DNA from: JAHDNZ01 sp036721855 | Lineage (GTDB): Bacteria > Bacillota > DTU065 | Assembly: GCA_036721855.1 (NCBI GenBank) | Contig: DAIMKF010000001.1 | Location: 1-64,000 of the forward strand | Direction of reading: 5' to 3' | DNA length: 64,000 nt | Shown here: piece after piece, positions 27,963 through 36,282 of the stretch | Layout: every line of letters begins with the position of its first letter | Position numbering within the stretch: position 1 is the first letter of the stretch | Translations under genes and position numbers: made by a program | The notes under the pieces: model-generated | The model's database searches: none | The model's input: the letters and a program-made list of their open reading frames with translations, nothing else | Told to the model about the DNA's origin: nothing

Positions 27963-30692
27963 ATGTCGAAAAAAAAGACACTAGTGGTATTTTTTTTACT
28001 ACTTCTGCCTTTAGTGGTTAAGGCGTTTCCCCTAACTAATCAGGAAAAAATGGAGGACTGGCACTATTTTTTAGATCTGGTTAATAGAAACTATCCTTAT
28101 TTTGGAGTGCAAAAACGTCTAAGCGGTACAGACTGGTCTAAAACAGTCCAAGAGATCGAAAAGACAGTTCTCGCCACTGATGACGATCTAAGTTTTTATA
28201 AAGCGATAGCATTGGCTGTTGGTTCACTTCAAAACGGACACACACATATAATAAGCCCCTCTTCATTTCCTAGCTATGCCGAATTTTATGCCAGAGAAAA
28301 AGTCTGGCGAGAGGCTTTTACAGCCGATGTTTACAAGGCGTATGAACACTGGCAAGAAGTGGTAGGAGAAAAAACAACCTACTTAAACTTTGAGATTAGC
28401 TATGTTGCGGGCAGCTATTATGTGACAAGAACCAATAATCCGGAGGTACCTCTTTTAAGTGAGGTGCTGGCTGTAAATGGGAAAGAAGTTAATCGTTATG
28501 TTAAAGAGGATATTAAAACAGTTCAAAAACTTTTTGATCCTATCAATAAAAAGCCATATATTAAGCGGTTTGTTTTTACCGGTGGAAAGGTAGAACTAAC
28601 TCTAAAAACCGGAGAGACAACCAAAAAAGAGGTTGTTGATCTTTACACCCACACTCAACCAAAACCAAATGCCAGAGGGCAAACTTTGATGGAAGTTTTA
28701 GAAGAAAATCAAACCGCTTATGTCAAGATACCGTCATTTAGCAGTTCTTTAATGGCAGAGGATAGTAAAAAGCTCAGAGCCTTTTACACTGAGATTAAAG
28801 ACTACCCTTATTTAATTATTGATATTAGGGGCAACGGTGGTGGTTCAGATTATTATTGGCAGAAGAATATCCTCGAACCGCTTCTAAAGCAAAAAATAAC
28901 CGTTAATGCCTATATTATCCACCGCGAGGATCCTTTTGTAAAAAAGTTTTTTCAAGCCCGCTTAGGGCTGGGAAACTATTTTTTAAGACGCAGCAAGTTG
29001 GAATTAGAAAATTTTCCTGCTTTGCCACCTGAGGTTTTGACAGACGAATTTGCAGATCCGGTACAATTTAGTTATATTGTTTCTCCAAAACAGCCGGTAG
29101 GTTTTAGAGGTCAAGTCTTTTTACTCATAGATGAAGGCGTTTATTCAGCCGCCGAGACCTTTGCCCTGGTGGCCAAAGCTTCCGGGTTTGCTTATTTGGT
29201 TGGCACAAACACAGGGGGAGACGGTCTTGGCTTTGATCCGATCTTTTTTACCCTACCAAACAGTAAATTAGTTGTGCGAATGACGGCCAGTATGGGTTTA
29301 AATCCCGATGGTGTTGCTAATGAGGAATATCAGACTCAGCCGGATCTCTATGTAGAGAATACACCTGAATATTATGTTTATCGGAATAATGACATGGTTC
29401 TTTCTTCCTATGATAAACAGTTGCAGGAAGTAATTGAACTGATTAGAAATAACCATTCGGGCGGGGAAAAAACTACCGGACCGGTAAGCTTAAGTGCCGA
29501 TATTTGGGGTCATTTGTTTTCCGGTGTACCCAGAAGTGTTGATGCCAGCTTAATGAAATATCAAGACCAAAAAATCTCTGAGGTGGTTATCTATGGCGCT
29601 TATGCCACAGATAAGGATAAATTAAAAAGGATCATCGATCTTACTCCCGGTCAAAAAGTTGATCTTGCTAAGTTAAGAATGATTGAAGATAAATTAAGAG
29701 CCACCGGTTCTTTTGCCCAAGTCGCCATAAATTGTGAAAATACTCCCTTGGGAGTCAGAGTAAAAATATTAATTAAAGAAGGCTTTCTCTTCTTTTTAGC
29801 TCCTTATGATGCTGGTTTTACCTTGATAGAGGATCTGACTAACAAAACTTTGACAGCTAAATTATTTAATCTGGGGGGAAAGTTAGTTAATGTTTCTTTA
29901 TTAACTTCTTTACCAAAGGTAAATCGTTATGAATTACGTGTTAACTTTCCCATAATAATCGAACAAACTTTTCAAGAGCAGCTTATTTTAGGTGGCTATT
30001 TTCAGACTAGCAACTGCTTAAAAGGCGATGTGCTAAAAAGGTATCATCTCCAAAGGCAATTTATAGCTAGCAGCACTTCATTGGCCATTAATCCCGGTGG
30101 CAGACTTTTTCTAAACGCAGTCTGTTTTAACGATACTTTTACCTCTCCGCCGGCAGATAACTTTTATCAGGGTATGATCTATGAGTTTTCTCTGGGTCAA
30201 AATCAAATTCTAAGAAACTGTAATACCTCTCAGATTGCAATTACCTATAGCAGCAATGCTACTTTGGTTGTCACAGATACATTTAATCTCGGCTATAAAT
30301 TAAACGGAGCTGTTAACTCAATTCTACCGGTAAATAAGTATTTCAAGTTAAGTTCATCTTTGCGAGGTGGTTGGGCCTATAAAGTTGCCAGCCAGAGACT
30401 TTTTACTGTTTCTAACCAAGCTTTGCCTTCTTACGCCGGCTACAGCCTTAAAAGCTATTTTAGTGCCCAGGCAGAAAGTACCTTTTATTTTGGTAATCTG
30501 GCTATTGTAGGCGGGGCACAAGGCTTAGCCGGTCAAGCCGATTTTCTAACTCCACAAAGCTCTTATTTTAGTGGCATCTATGGTATTTTAAGATACAGAC
30601 TCCCAATCGGTGTTCCTTTAGAGTTTTTGGCAGCTTTTGAACCTCAAACTGGCCAGAGCAGGTTTTCATTTGGTTTTACCAATAGTTTTTAA
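27963..30692 (+). CDS. S41 protease fused to POTRA and Omp85-like outer-membrane beta-barrel (type Vd-like architecture)
   Basis: The protein is 909 residues from ATG 27963 (GGAGG 7 nt upstream; a TTG at 27960 would add one residue). A signal peptide (KKTLVVFFLLLLPLVVKA) precedes an S41 protease of about 470 residues. The protease has LQNGHTHI, a PDZ-like SEVLAVNGKEV, LIIDIRGNGGGSDYY (about 285-298) and VYSAAETFALVAK, with the probable nucleophile Ser395. Residues about 538-606 form a POTRA domain (ISEVVIYGAYATDKDKLKRI, then SFAQVAINCENTPLGVRVKI). The last 300 residues alternate polar and hydrophobic positions like membrane beta-strands. They contain LPSYAGYSLKSYF, comparable to the Omp85 L6 RGY segment but with Ala for Arg, then ILRYRLPIGVPLEF, and end in RFSFGFTNSF with a terminal Phe, like a BAM beta-signal. 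The gene is monocistronic. Confidence 0.88.
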   Translation: MSKKKTLVVFFLLLLPLVVKAFPLTNQEKMEDWHYFLDLVNRNYPYFGVQKRLSGTDWSKTVQEIEKTVLATDDDLSFYKAIALAVGSLQNGHTHIISPSSFPSYAEFYAREKVWREAFTADVYKAYEHWQEVVGEKTTYLNFEISYVAGSYYVTRTNNPEVPLLSEVLAVNGKEVNRYVKEDIKTVQKLFDPINKKPYIKRFVFTGGKVELTLKTGETTKKEVVDLYTHTQPKPNARGQTLMEVLEENQTAYVKIPSFSSSLMAEDSKKLRAFYTEIKDYPYLIIDIRGNGGGSDYYWQKNILEPLLKQKITVNAYIIHREDPFVKKFFQARLGLGNYFLRRSKLELENFPALPPEVLTDEFADPVQFSYIVSPKQPVGFRGQVFLLIDEGVYSAAETFALVAKASGFAYLVGTNTGGDGLGFDPIFFTLPNSKLVVRMTASMGLNPDGVANEEYQTQPDLYVENTPEYYVYRNNDMVLSSYDKQLQEVIELIRNNHSGGEKTTGPVSLSADIWGHLFSGVPRSVDASLMKYQDQKISEVVIYGAYATDKDKLKRIIDLTPGQKVDLAKLRMIEDKLRATGSFAQVAINCENTPLGVRVKILIKEGFLFFLAPYDAGFTLIEDLTNKTLTAKLFNLGGKLVNVSLLTSLPKVNRYELRVNFPIIIEQTFQEQLILGGYFQTSNCLKGDVLKRYHLQRQFIASSTSLAINPGGRLFLNAVCFNDTFTSPPADNFYQGMIYEFSLGQNQILRNCNTSQIAITYSSNATLVVTDTFNLGYKLNGAVNSILPVNKYFKLSSSLRGGWAYKVASQRLFTVSNQALPSYAGYSLKSYFSAQAESTFYFGNLAIVGGAQGLAGQADFLTPQSSYFSGIYGILRYRLPIGVPLEFLAAFEPQTGQSRFSFGFTNSF

Positions 30693-30696
30693 TAGT

Positions 30697-30716
30697 GAGA
30701 GGTTAAAAAACCTCTC
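30697..30716. terminator. Bidirectional hairpin between convergent genes
   Basis: GAGAGGTT (30697-30704) and AACCTCTC (30709-30716) surround an AAAA loop in the 33-nt gap between the protease-barrel gene and the convergent hydrolase gene. Confidence 0.6.
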
Positions 30717-30725
30717 TCGGAAAAA

Positions 30726-32222
30726 TTATTTATTGGCAATGAGAAATTTAACAATATCGGTATAGACTTTATCAGGGATCTTAAAAGCTTCATTGAGTTT
30801 AAAATCAGGGTTATTTAAAGGTGAAGGGGTGAAGTAGTGACCAAGATAGGGATAGGTTAATACTTCAAGTGATGAGGCATTAAGCAGAGCATTTTTTAAT
30901 TCTTGGGCATGATAGGGCAATACCTTTAGATCCGCTTCACCTTGTAAAATTAAAACCGGGCAGTTGATTTGTTTGGCATAAGATAGCGGTTCAATTGCCA
31001 GCAGTTGTTTGAGATAGGCACCACTAAAGCCAAGAGGAGTCGTTGGGGCACCTTTTTTGGCTAATTCTAAGCTTTTGTTGATAACTGTTAAAACATCATC
31101 AAGGTACTTCTGTTGTTCTAAAGAGAGCCCCGGCAGGCTTTTCTGAGTCGTTATTTGTTCTTGGAGAATATAAAAAACATTTCTACTAGGTGTTGCCAAA
31201 AGTAGGCAATAAGCGAGGTCCCTTTCTTGAGCTGCTAGGATTACACTAATAATACCTCCTTCACTATGACCAAGGATACCGATTTGATTAACATCAGGAC
31301 GCTTATGTAAATAAGCAAGAGCTGCTTTAGCATCTGCAACTAGGGTTTGAAAGTCTTGGCTTAGATGATCTCCGGTACTCTTACCCATGCCTCTATCATC
31401 AAAACGCAGGGTGCCAAAGCCAATTTGAGTAAGATAATAACTTAAATGTTTAAAAAAACTATTGGTCATTTCCGGAGGCGAGTTATTATCGCGATCCTGG
31501 GGATATGATCCTGAAAGCAGAAGAATAACAGGAAAACCAGCGACATTTTCAGGGATATTTAATTCACCATGTAAGAGATCAGGTCCACGTTTTAAAACCA
31601 CAGGTTCGGATTTGAAGCTTAGAGTTTGTGTCTCTCGGAAGACATTTTGCCAATCTTTATGCACAACATCAATGTTTTGTAAGGGAATAGTCAATCTAAC
31701 AAGGTCGCTGTCGACAAAATAACCAATTAAAAACAATTGACCGATATTTACCTGTCTAACCTTTGTACCAAAAGGTCCGCTAGCCCAGGCACTATAAGTC
31801 GCCTGTACCATCCTTAGCTGCGAAGGAACAATAATTTGCGTGGGAGCATCTTTGAGCACATATGACCAAAGATAAAAGGTGTTATTTTCTACAGGATAAA
31901 ATCCCAACCCCTTACCCCTGAAGCTTTGGCTTTGGTTGGCTACGGTAAAAGTAGCAGTGTCTTGTTTTATGGTACCTGTAATATTGACTGCGTTATTGAT
32001 ATTGGCACTATAACTAAAAGGTTTTCCATTTGTTAGGGATAAAGACTGTGAAAAGACTAGTTTTTGTCCGGAGACAGTTAGCTCAGTTTTAGTAGTAATA
32101 ATATTATTAATGATAATAACTTCTTCTTTACCTAAAAGTGCTTCACCAGCAAAAATAAGATATTCGTCAGCAAAGCAGATGCTAGAGAATAAAAGGATTA
32201 AAAACAAATAAAACCTTTTCAA
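30726..32222 (-). CDS. Exported alpha/beta hydrolase
   Basis: The protein is about 498 residues. A signal peptide (KRFYLFLILLFSSICFA) is followed by about 200 residues of beta-rich domain and then an alpha/beta-hydrolase. The hydrolase has VILLSGSYPQDRDN, DDRGMGKSTGD (oxyanion region), nucleophile elbow ILGHSEGGIIS, and late acid/His candidates in LQGEADLKVLPYH and LGHYFTPSP. The start at 32222 (TTG) is preferred because AAGGAG lies 9 nt before it; a frame from 32231 would put the site directly against the start codon. The fold suggests an esterase or acyl-peptidase acting outside the cytoplasm; the substrate is unknown. It is convergent with the protease-barrel gene. Confidence 0.85.
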   Translation of the reverse strand: MKRFYLFLILLFSSICFADEYLIFAGEALLGKEEVIIINNIITTKTELTVSGQKLVFSQSLSLTNGKPFSYSANINNAVNITGTIKQDTATFTVANQSQSFRGKGLGFYPVENNTFYLWSYVLKDAPTQIIVPSQLRMVQATYSAWASGPFGTKVRQVNIGQLFLIGYFVDSDLVRLTIPLQNIDVVHKDWQNVFRETQTLSFKSEPVVLKRGPDLLHGELNIPENVAGFPVILLLSGSYPQDRDNNSPPEMTNSFFKHLSYYLTQIGFGTLRFDDRGMGKSTGDHLSQDFQTLVADAKAALAYLHKRPDVNQIGILGHSEGGIISVILAAQERDLAYCLLLATPSRNVFYILQEQITTQKSLPGLSLEQQKYLDDVLTVINKSLELAKKGAPTTPLGFSGAYLKQLLAIEPLSYAKQINCPVLILQGEADLKVLPYHAQELKNALLNASSLEVLTYPYLGHYFTPSPLNNPDFKLNEAFKIPDKVYTDIVKFLIANK

Positions 32223-32291
32223 AAAAACCAACTCCTTTTCCTTATACTTCTACGCACTACCTCAAATAAAGTTTCTGAGAGGAGAATAAAT

Positions 32292-32792
32292 ATGTTCTAC
32301 CTGGATAAATTTTACGAAAAGGCTCTTAAACTCAAAATCGAACTGGTTTACACAGAAAAAGGCCTTGTCTACCTAGGTATAGATGAGTTTGCTCCTCCAA
32401 GTTTTGTACCGGCAAAAAAAAGCTTAATACCATGTGCCTATCCACGTTTTCGCAAGGCTTGGCATGAATATTTTGCTGGCGAGGAAAGGGAGTTTAATTT
32501 TCCTTTAGATCTAAGAACAACCGATTTTAAGTTTAAGGTCTACCAACAGCTTTTACAGATCCCCTATGGACAAGTACGTACCTACAAGGATGTTGCTATA
32601 ACCTTAGACAATCCGAATGGACAAAGAGCGATAGGCCAGGCTGTGGGAGATAATCCATTACCACTTGTTATTCCCTGTCATCGAGTAATTGCCAAAAAAG
32701 GTCTGGGTGGTTATAGTCTTGGTTTAGAATCAAAAAAACATTTATTAGAACTTGAACATAATTTTCTTAACAAAGGAAACAATAGTAAATAG
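32292..32792 (+). CDS. ogt: Methylated-DNA-protein-cysteine methyltransferase (Ogt)
   Basis: The 166-residue protein has a degenerate N-terminal domain and a conserved C-terminal domain with FKVYQQLLQIPYGQVRTYKD (recognition helix region), NPNGQRAIGQAVGDNP, and active site IPCHRVIAKKGLGGYS. The Cys of PCHR accepts the alkyl group from O6-methylguanine in a single turnover. The length is typical of Ogt. It starts 60 nt after the divergent hydrolase gene with GAGAGGAG upstream. Confidence 0.95.
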   Translation: MFYLDKFYEKALKLKIELVYTEKGLVYLGIDEFAPPSFVPAKKSLIPCAYPRFRKAWHEYFAGEEREFNFPLDLRTTDFKFKVYQQLLQIPYGQVRTYKDVAITLDNPNGQRAIGQAVGDNPLPLVIPCHRVIAKKGLGGYSLGLESKKHLLELEHNFLNKGNNSK

Positions 32793-32826
32793 TATCGCTA
32801 CGAATTGAAAAAAAAGTAAAAAAGAA

Positions 32827-32855
32827 TTGCATTTTACTTAAAAGTGTGGTATGTT
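32827..32855 (+). promoter_or_regulatory. Sigma-A-like promoter of trpP
   Basis: TTGCAT (32827-32832), a 17-nt spacer and TATGTT (32850-32855). The predicted start near 32862 places the TRAP-type repeats at the very 5' end of the transcript. Confidence 0.6.
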
Positions 32856-32866
32856 TGTTGAAAGTT

Positions 32867-32914
32867 TAGTTTAGCCTAGATTAGTTTAGAGGAGTTGAGT
32901 TGAGATGAGTAGAG
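32867..32914 (+). promoter_or_regulatory. TRAP (MtrB) binding site: ten (T/G)AG triplets over the trpP ribosome binding site
   Basis: Triplets TAG at 32867, 32872, 32877, 32882 and 32887, and GAG at 32892, 32897, 32902, 32907 and 32912, are each separated by exactly 2 nt. The array covers the Shine-Dalgarno AGGAG (32890-32894) and the start ATG (32905). The tryptophan-activated 11-mer TRAP binds about 9-11 (U/G)AG repeats with 2-3 nt spacers. In Bacillus subtilis it represses trpP translation through a similar repeat set over its start. The same tryptophan-dependent translational block is inferred here. Confidence 0.9.
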
Positions 32915-33444
32915 AAAAAGTATCTGTTTCTACCCAGGATTTAGCTTTGGCAGGATTAATGGTGGCAGTTGGTTTAGTCTTGCATTTTTTCCCACCTATA
33001 TTAGGCGGCATGAAACCAGATTTTGCTCTGATTATGTTGACTTTGTTTGCGTTACTACGCAGAGACCGAAATATTACTTTTGCAACCGGGATTGCAACTG
33101 GTATTGTTACTGCATTAACCACATCTTTTCCCGGTGGTCAGATTCCCAATATCATTGACAAATTATTCACTGTATTAGCCTTATTGGGATTAACTATGTT
33201 ACCCGCTGGTTACCTAAATACTATTATTACCAGTATTTTAGCTACCTTAATTAGTGGTACGGTATTTTTAACTTCCGCACTGTTAATTGTCGGTCTACCC
33301 GTTCCATTTAAATATCTATTTACTTCCGTGGTATTACCGGCGACAGCTATTAATACTGTTGTAGTAGTTTTGCTTTACCCTTTAGCATTAAAACTTGTAG
33401 GAAGGATGTCTCCTGTAAAAACTAAAGCTAAAACATCGTATTAA
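32905..33444 (+). CDS. trpP: Tryptophan transporter TrpP
   Basis: The 179-residue membrane protein has five to six hydrophobic helices. It shares with Bacillus TrpP (YhaG) the features PPILGGMKPDFALIM, ATGIVTALTTSFPGGQIPNI followed by IDK, LISGTVFLTSALLIVGLPVP and the closing LPATAINT. TrpP imports tryptophan. The TRAP-type triplet array over its translation start supports the substrate assignment independently. It is monocistronic and ends in a strong terminator. Confidence 0.92.
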   Translation: MSREKVSVSTQDLALAGLMVAVGLVLHFFPPILGGMKPDFALIMLTLFALLRRDRNITFATGIATGIVTALTTSFPGGQIPNIIDKLFTVLALLGLTMLPAGYLNTIITSILATLISGTVFLTSALLIVGLPVPFKYLFTSVVLPATAINTVVVVLLYPLALKLVGRMSPVKTKAKTSY

Positions 33445-33448
33445 AAAT

Positions 33449-33477
33449 AAGGCTGCTGATTATCAGCAGCCTTTTTT
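33449..33477 (+). terminator. Rho-independent terminator of trpP
   Basis: AAGGCTGCTGA (33449-33459), loop TTA and TCAGCAGCCTT (33463-33473), with the T-run extending to 33477. It starts 4 nt after the stop codon. Confidence 0.9.
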
Positions 33478-33502
33478 GTGTTTACTATGATGAGAACTAT
33501 GG

Positions 33503-34468
33503 TCAGAGAAGATCTTTTAAGGCCTCCCAGTCTATGGTCTCCAAAATGGTATGAGCTCTTTGGTTATCTCCCCAAATGGTAACTATAATAGCCTGGACTG
33601 CTGTAGGGGGAATGTTTTTTTTGGGAATTAACTCCATGTACCGAGATCCGTTGTGATCTTCTTGTAGCATCCAGCCATCACCTAAGAAGACATTGGTATA
33701 ACCTTCCTCCCAGGTTCCGTTTGACAGATAGTGTCCTTCTTGTCGATAAGCGCAAATACCAGCCATGGTCTGTTCTTCGGTAAAATCACTAAAAAAGTTG
33801 TTCCAGAAGATATTGACTTTAACTTTAACCGATAATTTCCAGTCATGAGGGCTTAGTTGGCGGCGTATCTTTTGTTCTTCTTCATCGGCACGTTTGCTTA
33901 CTGCAGCAGTAGACTTAGGGTTAGACTCGAACTGTTCTTGGAGCTTAGTTATTTTAGCTGTAATAAGTTGGATCTTCTCCAGATCAAAAGTATTAATTGC
34001 TTCTTCAAGTTCACCCTCCAACATGGCTAATTCATTAAGAAGATCATCTATAAGTGAATCATCGCTTTCTTCCAACAGCAAAGGGAGGCACTCGTTTAGA
34101 GCTGCGACGATTTTATCATCAGCCTGTCTTTTTTTTAGGGTATCTTCCCATACGATTTGGTACTCAACAAAGAAAGGTTCGCTTGTTCGGGCATTGGTTA
34201 CCGAATCAAGAGGTACACACTCCGTTTTATGAGTGATGGTAAAGCCCTCGAGGTCCGAGGGAATAGCTTGGGCCAGTGTCTCTATCACAAGTTGACAGAA
34301 CTCTTGTTCTATTTTAGTAGCCGGCCGGAAAAGCTTTTCTAGGTCGTCATCACTCTCATCAGCCAATCCCATAAGGGAAAGGCTACCTATAGTGGTTAGC
34401 ACTAGAAAAACCATAAAAACAGGTAACAGATATCGTCTTGACTCACCGGAGAAACATTTTTGGGCCAA
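33503..34468 (-). CDS. Exported protein of unknown function
   Basis: The 321-residue protein uses a TTG start with GAGGT 8 nt upstream. A basic N-terminus (KCFSGESRRY) precedes one hydrophobic segment (LLPVFMVFLVLTTIGSLSLM), so it is secreted or anchored by that helix. A very acidic stretch (DESDDDLEKLF) and a helical region with LLNELAMLEGELEEA (about 165-215, probable coiled coil) follow. The C-terminal domain contains WNNFFSDFTEEQTMAG and GDGWMLQEDHNGSRYMEL. I do not recognise a family. The gene is single and convergent with trpP. Confidence 0.65.
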   Translation of the reverse strand: MAQKCFSGESRRYLLPVFMVFLVLTTIGSLSLMGLADESDDDLEKLFRPATKIEQEFCQLVIETLAQAIPSDLEGFTITHKTECVPLDSVTNARTSEPFFVEYQIVWEDTLKKRQADDKIVAALNECLPLLLEESDDSLIDDLLNELAMLEGELEEAINTFDLEKIQLITAKITKLQEQFESNPKSTAAVSKRADEEEQKIRRQLSPHDWKLSVKVKVNIFWNNFFSDFTEEQTMAGICAYRQEGHYLSNGTWEEGYTNVFLGDGWMLQEDHNGSRYMELIPKKNIPPTAVQAIIVTIWGDNQRAHTILETIDWEALKDLL

Positions 34469-34553
34469 GAAAATTACCTCCTGTTTGCAAAATACTTTAG
34501 TGCGCTATTCATCGTTTTTAAGCAGTTTCCTGCTTTGGACTTGGATGGGATAA

Positions 34554-34628
34554 GGGGAGAGCGTTCTTTCCCAATTCGAAGATCCAGACGGTAATTTTGA
34601 GTTTCCGAAGTTGTCCAAAGGAGGATAA
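34554..34628 (+). pseudogene. Possible 3' remnant of a VOC/glyoxalase-like gene
   Basis: In the frame ending at TAA 34626, the peptide QFEDPDGNFEFPKLS can be read. The DPDGN motif is typical of the last strand of glyoxalase/bleomycin-resistance (VOC) proteins. No start or preceding domain is present. It sits directly before another broken VOC gene. Confidence 0.35.
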
Positions 34629-34631
34629 GTT

Positions 34632-35002
34632 ATGTTGATACCGCATCTTCATTTTGGCGGTAATTGCGCAGAAGCAATTATCCTATACGAGAAGGTTTTT
34701 CGTACTAAAACAGATACCATTATTTACAACCGTGATTATGCATCTGATAGCGAAGAATGTGAGAACAAAATTGCTCATGCTGTTATGAATATTCATGGTC
34801 AAAAGGTTTTTCAAAATGACCGCTTTGGCAAGACAGATAGATCAACCAATGTTGCACTTCATTTAATTGTGGAATTTAACAGTGTCATGGCACTTCTTGA
34901 TTGCACGATGTATTAAAACACGGATGTACAAGTATCGACCCGCTGGAAGAATTACCATACAGCAAACTTACAGTACAGTTTATCGACATATTCGGCGTGT
35001 AA
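34632..35002 (+). pseudogene. PhnB-like VOC superfamily protein, frameshifted
   Basis: The frame from ATG 34632 gives LIPHLHFGGNCAEAIILYEK, then AHAVMNIHGQKVFQNDRFGK and VALHLIVEF, which are the first two-thirds of a PhnB-type protein of about 130-140 residues. It stops at 34916, but the missing part continues one frame over (DVLKHG, then PLEELPYSKLTVQFIDIFGV) until TAA 35000-35002. A frameshift near 34900 therefore broke it, and the usual residue between GV and W is now a stop. The 94-residue product could be made but lacks the last strands. AAAGGAGGA lies before the start. Confidence 0.7.
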
Positions 35003-35249
35003 TGGGGATTTATGGTGGATGAAAATGTAGTAAATGGGTACGATAAATTGCTGATCTTAAATAACAGTGAGTGGGATTTGGGTCGAGTGCAAAAGCGGTA
35101 TATATTTCCACTTTCCGATTCGTGGCATAATATGGAAAATCGAAAAAAGGACTGTACTGGAGAATTGAGAAGTTCTTAAAGAAGCTTGAAAAATAATAGT
35201 TGTTTAGCACCATGTTTAACATGACGAAAAACGAAAGGAGTCCTAATGT

Positions 35250-35864
35250 ATGAATCTTGAAATTAAGCCATTCACACCGGAGCTGGCAGACGATTACTAT
35301 GATTTTCATGAAAATCGGGCGTTTGCAGACCACTTCGAATGGTCTCATTGCTATTGCCTTGCGTTCTGTATGCAAGAGATCGACGATAGGGAGATGACAG
35401 AGGAAATCAAGGCAAATGGCGGCGGGCGGGATGCGTTGCATCGTGCGCTAAAAACCAGAGCGGAGAAACACATAGCGGACAGAACGCTTAAAGGTTATGT
35501 AGCTTACTCTGATGACCTTCTGGTCGGCTGGTGCAACGCTAATGATAAAGCAGCCTATACCCGGTTAGATTTCAATGAAGAAGTGAGCAACTTTATCCGA
35601 AATGTCAGCAAAGGACGAGTAAAAGCAATTAATTGTTTTTGTATTGCGCCTGAATATCGTGGGAAAGGTGTGGCAACTGCTCTCTTAAAACGAGTTTGTG
35701 AAGATGCAAAGACCGATGGCTATACAGCTATTGAAGGATATCCGCGTCTGCATAATAAATTTGAACAATTTGATTATACCGGCCCAGCCAGGCTATATGA
35801 AAAAGCTGGATTTCTTAAAATTGCGGAACAAGGAAAGGTCATGGTTTTTCGTAAAGAGCTATAG
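35250..35864 (+). CDS. GNAT family N-acetyltransferase
   Basis: The 204-residue protein has the GNAT core in its second half: KAINCFCIAPEYRGKGVATALLKRV (motif A, with the acetyl-CoA loop RGKGVA) followed by DGYTAIEGYP and GPARLYEKAGFLKI (motif B). The N-terminal half contains a Cys-rich HCYCLAFCMQE often seen in a Clostridia-type GNAT subgroup. AAAGGAG precedes ATG 35250. Local GC content is visibly higher than in neighbouring genes (for example GGCGGCGGGCGGGATG), and the gene is flanked by decayed genes, so recent acquisition is plausible. The substrate is unknown. Confidence 0.85.
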   Translation: MNLEIKPFTPELADDYYDFHENRAFADHFEWSHCYCLAFCMQEIDDREMTEEIKANGGGRDALHRALKTRAEKHIADRTLKGYVAYSDDLLVGWCNANDKAAYTRLDFNEEVSNFIRNVSKGRVKAINCFCIAPEYRGKGVATALLKRVCEDAKTDGYTAIEGYPRLHNKFEQFDYTGPARLYEKAGFLKIAEQGKVMVFRKEL

Positions 35865-35910
35865 GCGGAGATTTGAATGATTACACTGAAATCAATTAAA
35901 CGTGAGATGT

Positions 35911-36069
35911 ATGGGTAAAAAATGGCTGTTGCTGGGCGGTTCTTGTTACCATGAATTGGAAGCCATAGAAAATGCTTAAAAATCCATACAGTTTCTGCTT
36001 GAAAAGGCCAATCCATCCATCAAACGCCGTATAAAGAGCGAGATTCTGAATAACATCACGTGCCGCTAG
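35911..36069 (+). pseudogene. Degenerate coding remnant of unknown family
   Basis: In one frame an ATG leads to GKKWLLLGGSCYHELEAIEN, then a single TAA, then KSIQFLLEKANPSIKRR and an end at 36069. The protein-like composition on both sides of the stop suggests a decayed gene, but I do not recognise the family, and chance is possible. Confidence 0.3.
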
Positions 36070-36189
36070 ACTCTTATATTTCTACAAGGAATAAACGGAG
36101 CAATGAAAATGGGGTTTAATGCTTTAATGGATAAGGTGTAGATCTTGATATGGTAAAATAAACATTCTTGGTATGCAATATGAGAAATT

Positions 36190-36215
36190 ATAAAGAGCCC
36201 GGGAATCCCGGGCTT
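36190..36215 (-). terminator. GC-rich hairpin terminator
   Basis: AGCCCGGG (36196-36203), loop AAT and CCCGGGCT (36207-36214). On the minus strand the right arm is followed by CTTTATAATTT, so it best serves the minus-strand gene ending at 36283. Confidence 0.65.
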
Positions 36216-36282
36216 GTCTTGTATGGGTGATAGGTGATTAAAACTAAGAAAAAAAGAGATTTGGGTAGGAACTCTTTTGTTT

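Larger units (their letters stand above)
35865..36282. other. Intergenic stretch with coding debris
   Basis: About 420 nt between the GNAT gene and the convergent broken GNAT gene. It holds a short interrupted reading frame at 35911-36069 (listed separately) and a GC-rich hairpin at 36196-36214. Nothing else was recognised. Confidence 0.4.

Noticed and set aside
35012..35179. Short ORF of about 55 residues after the PhnB-like pseudogene
   Set aside because: No recognisable motif and no ribosome binding site; it may be read-through sequence of the broken gene.
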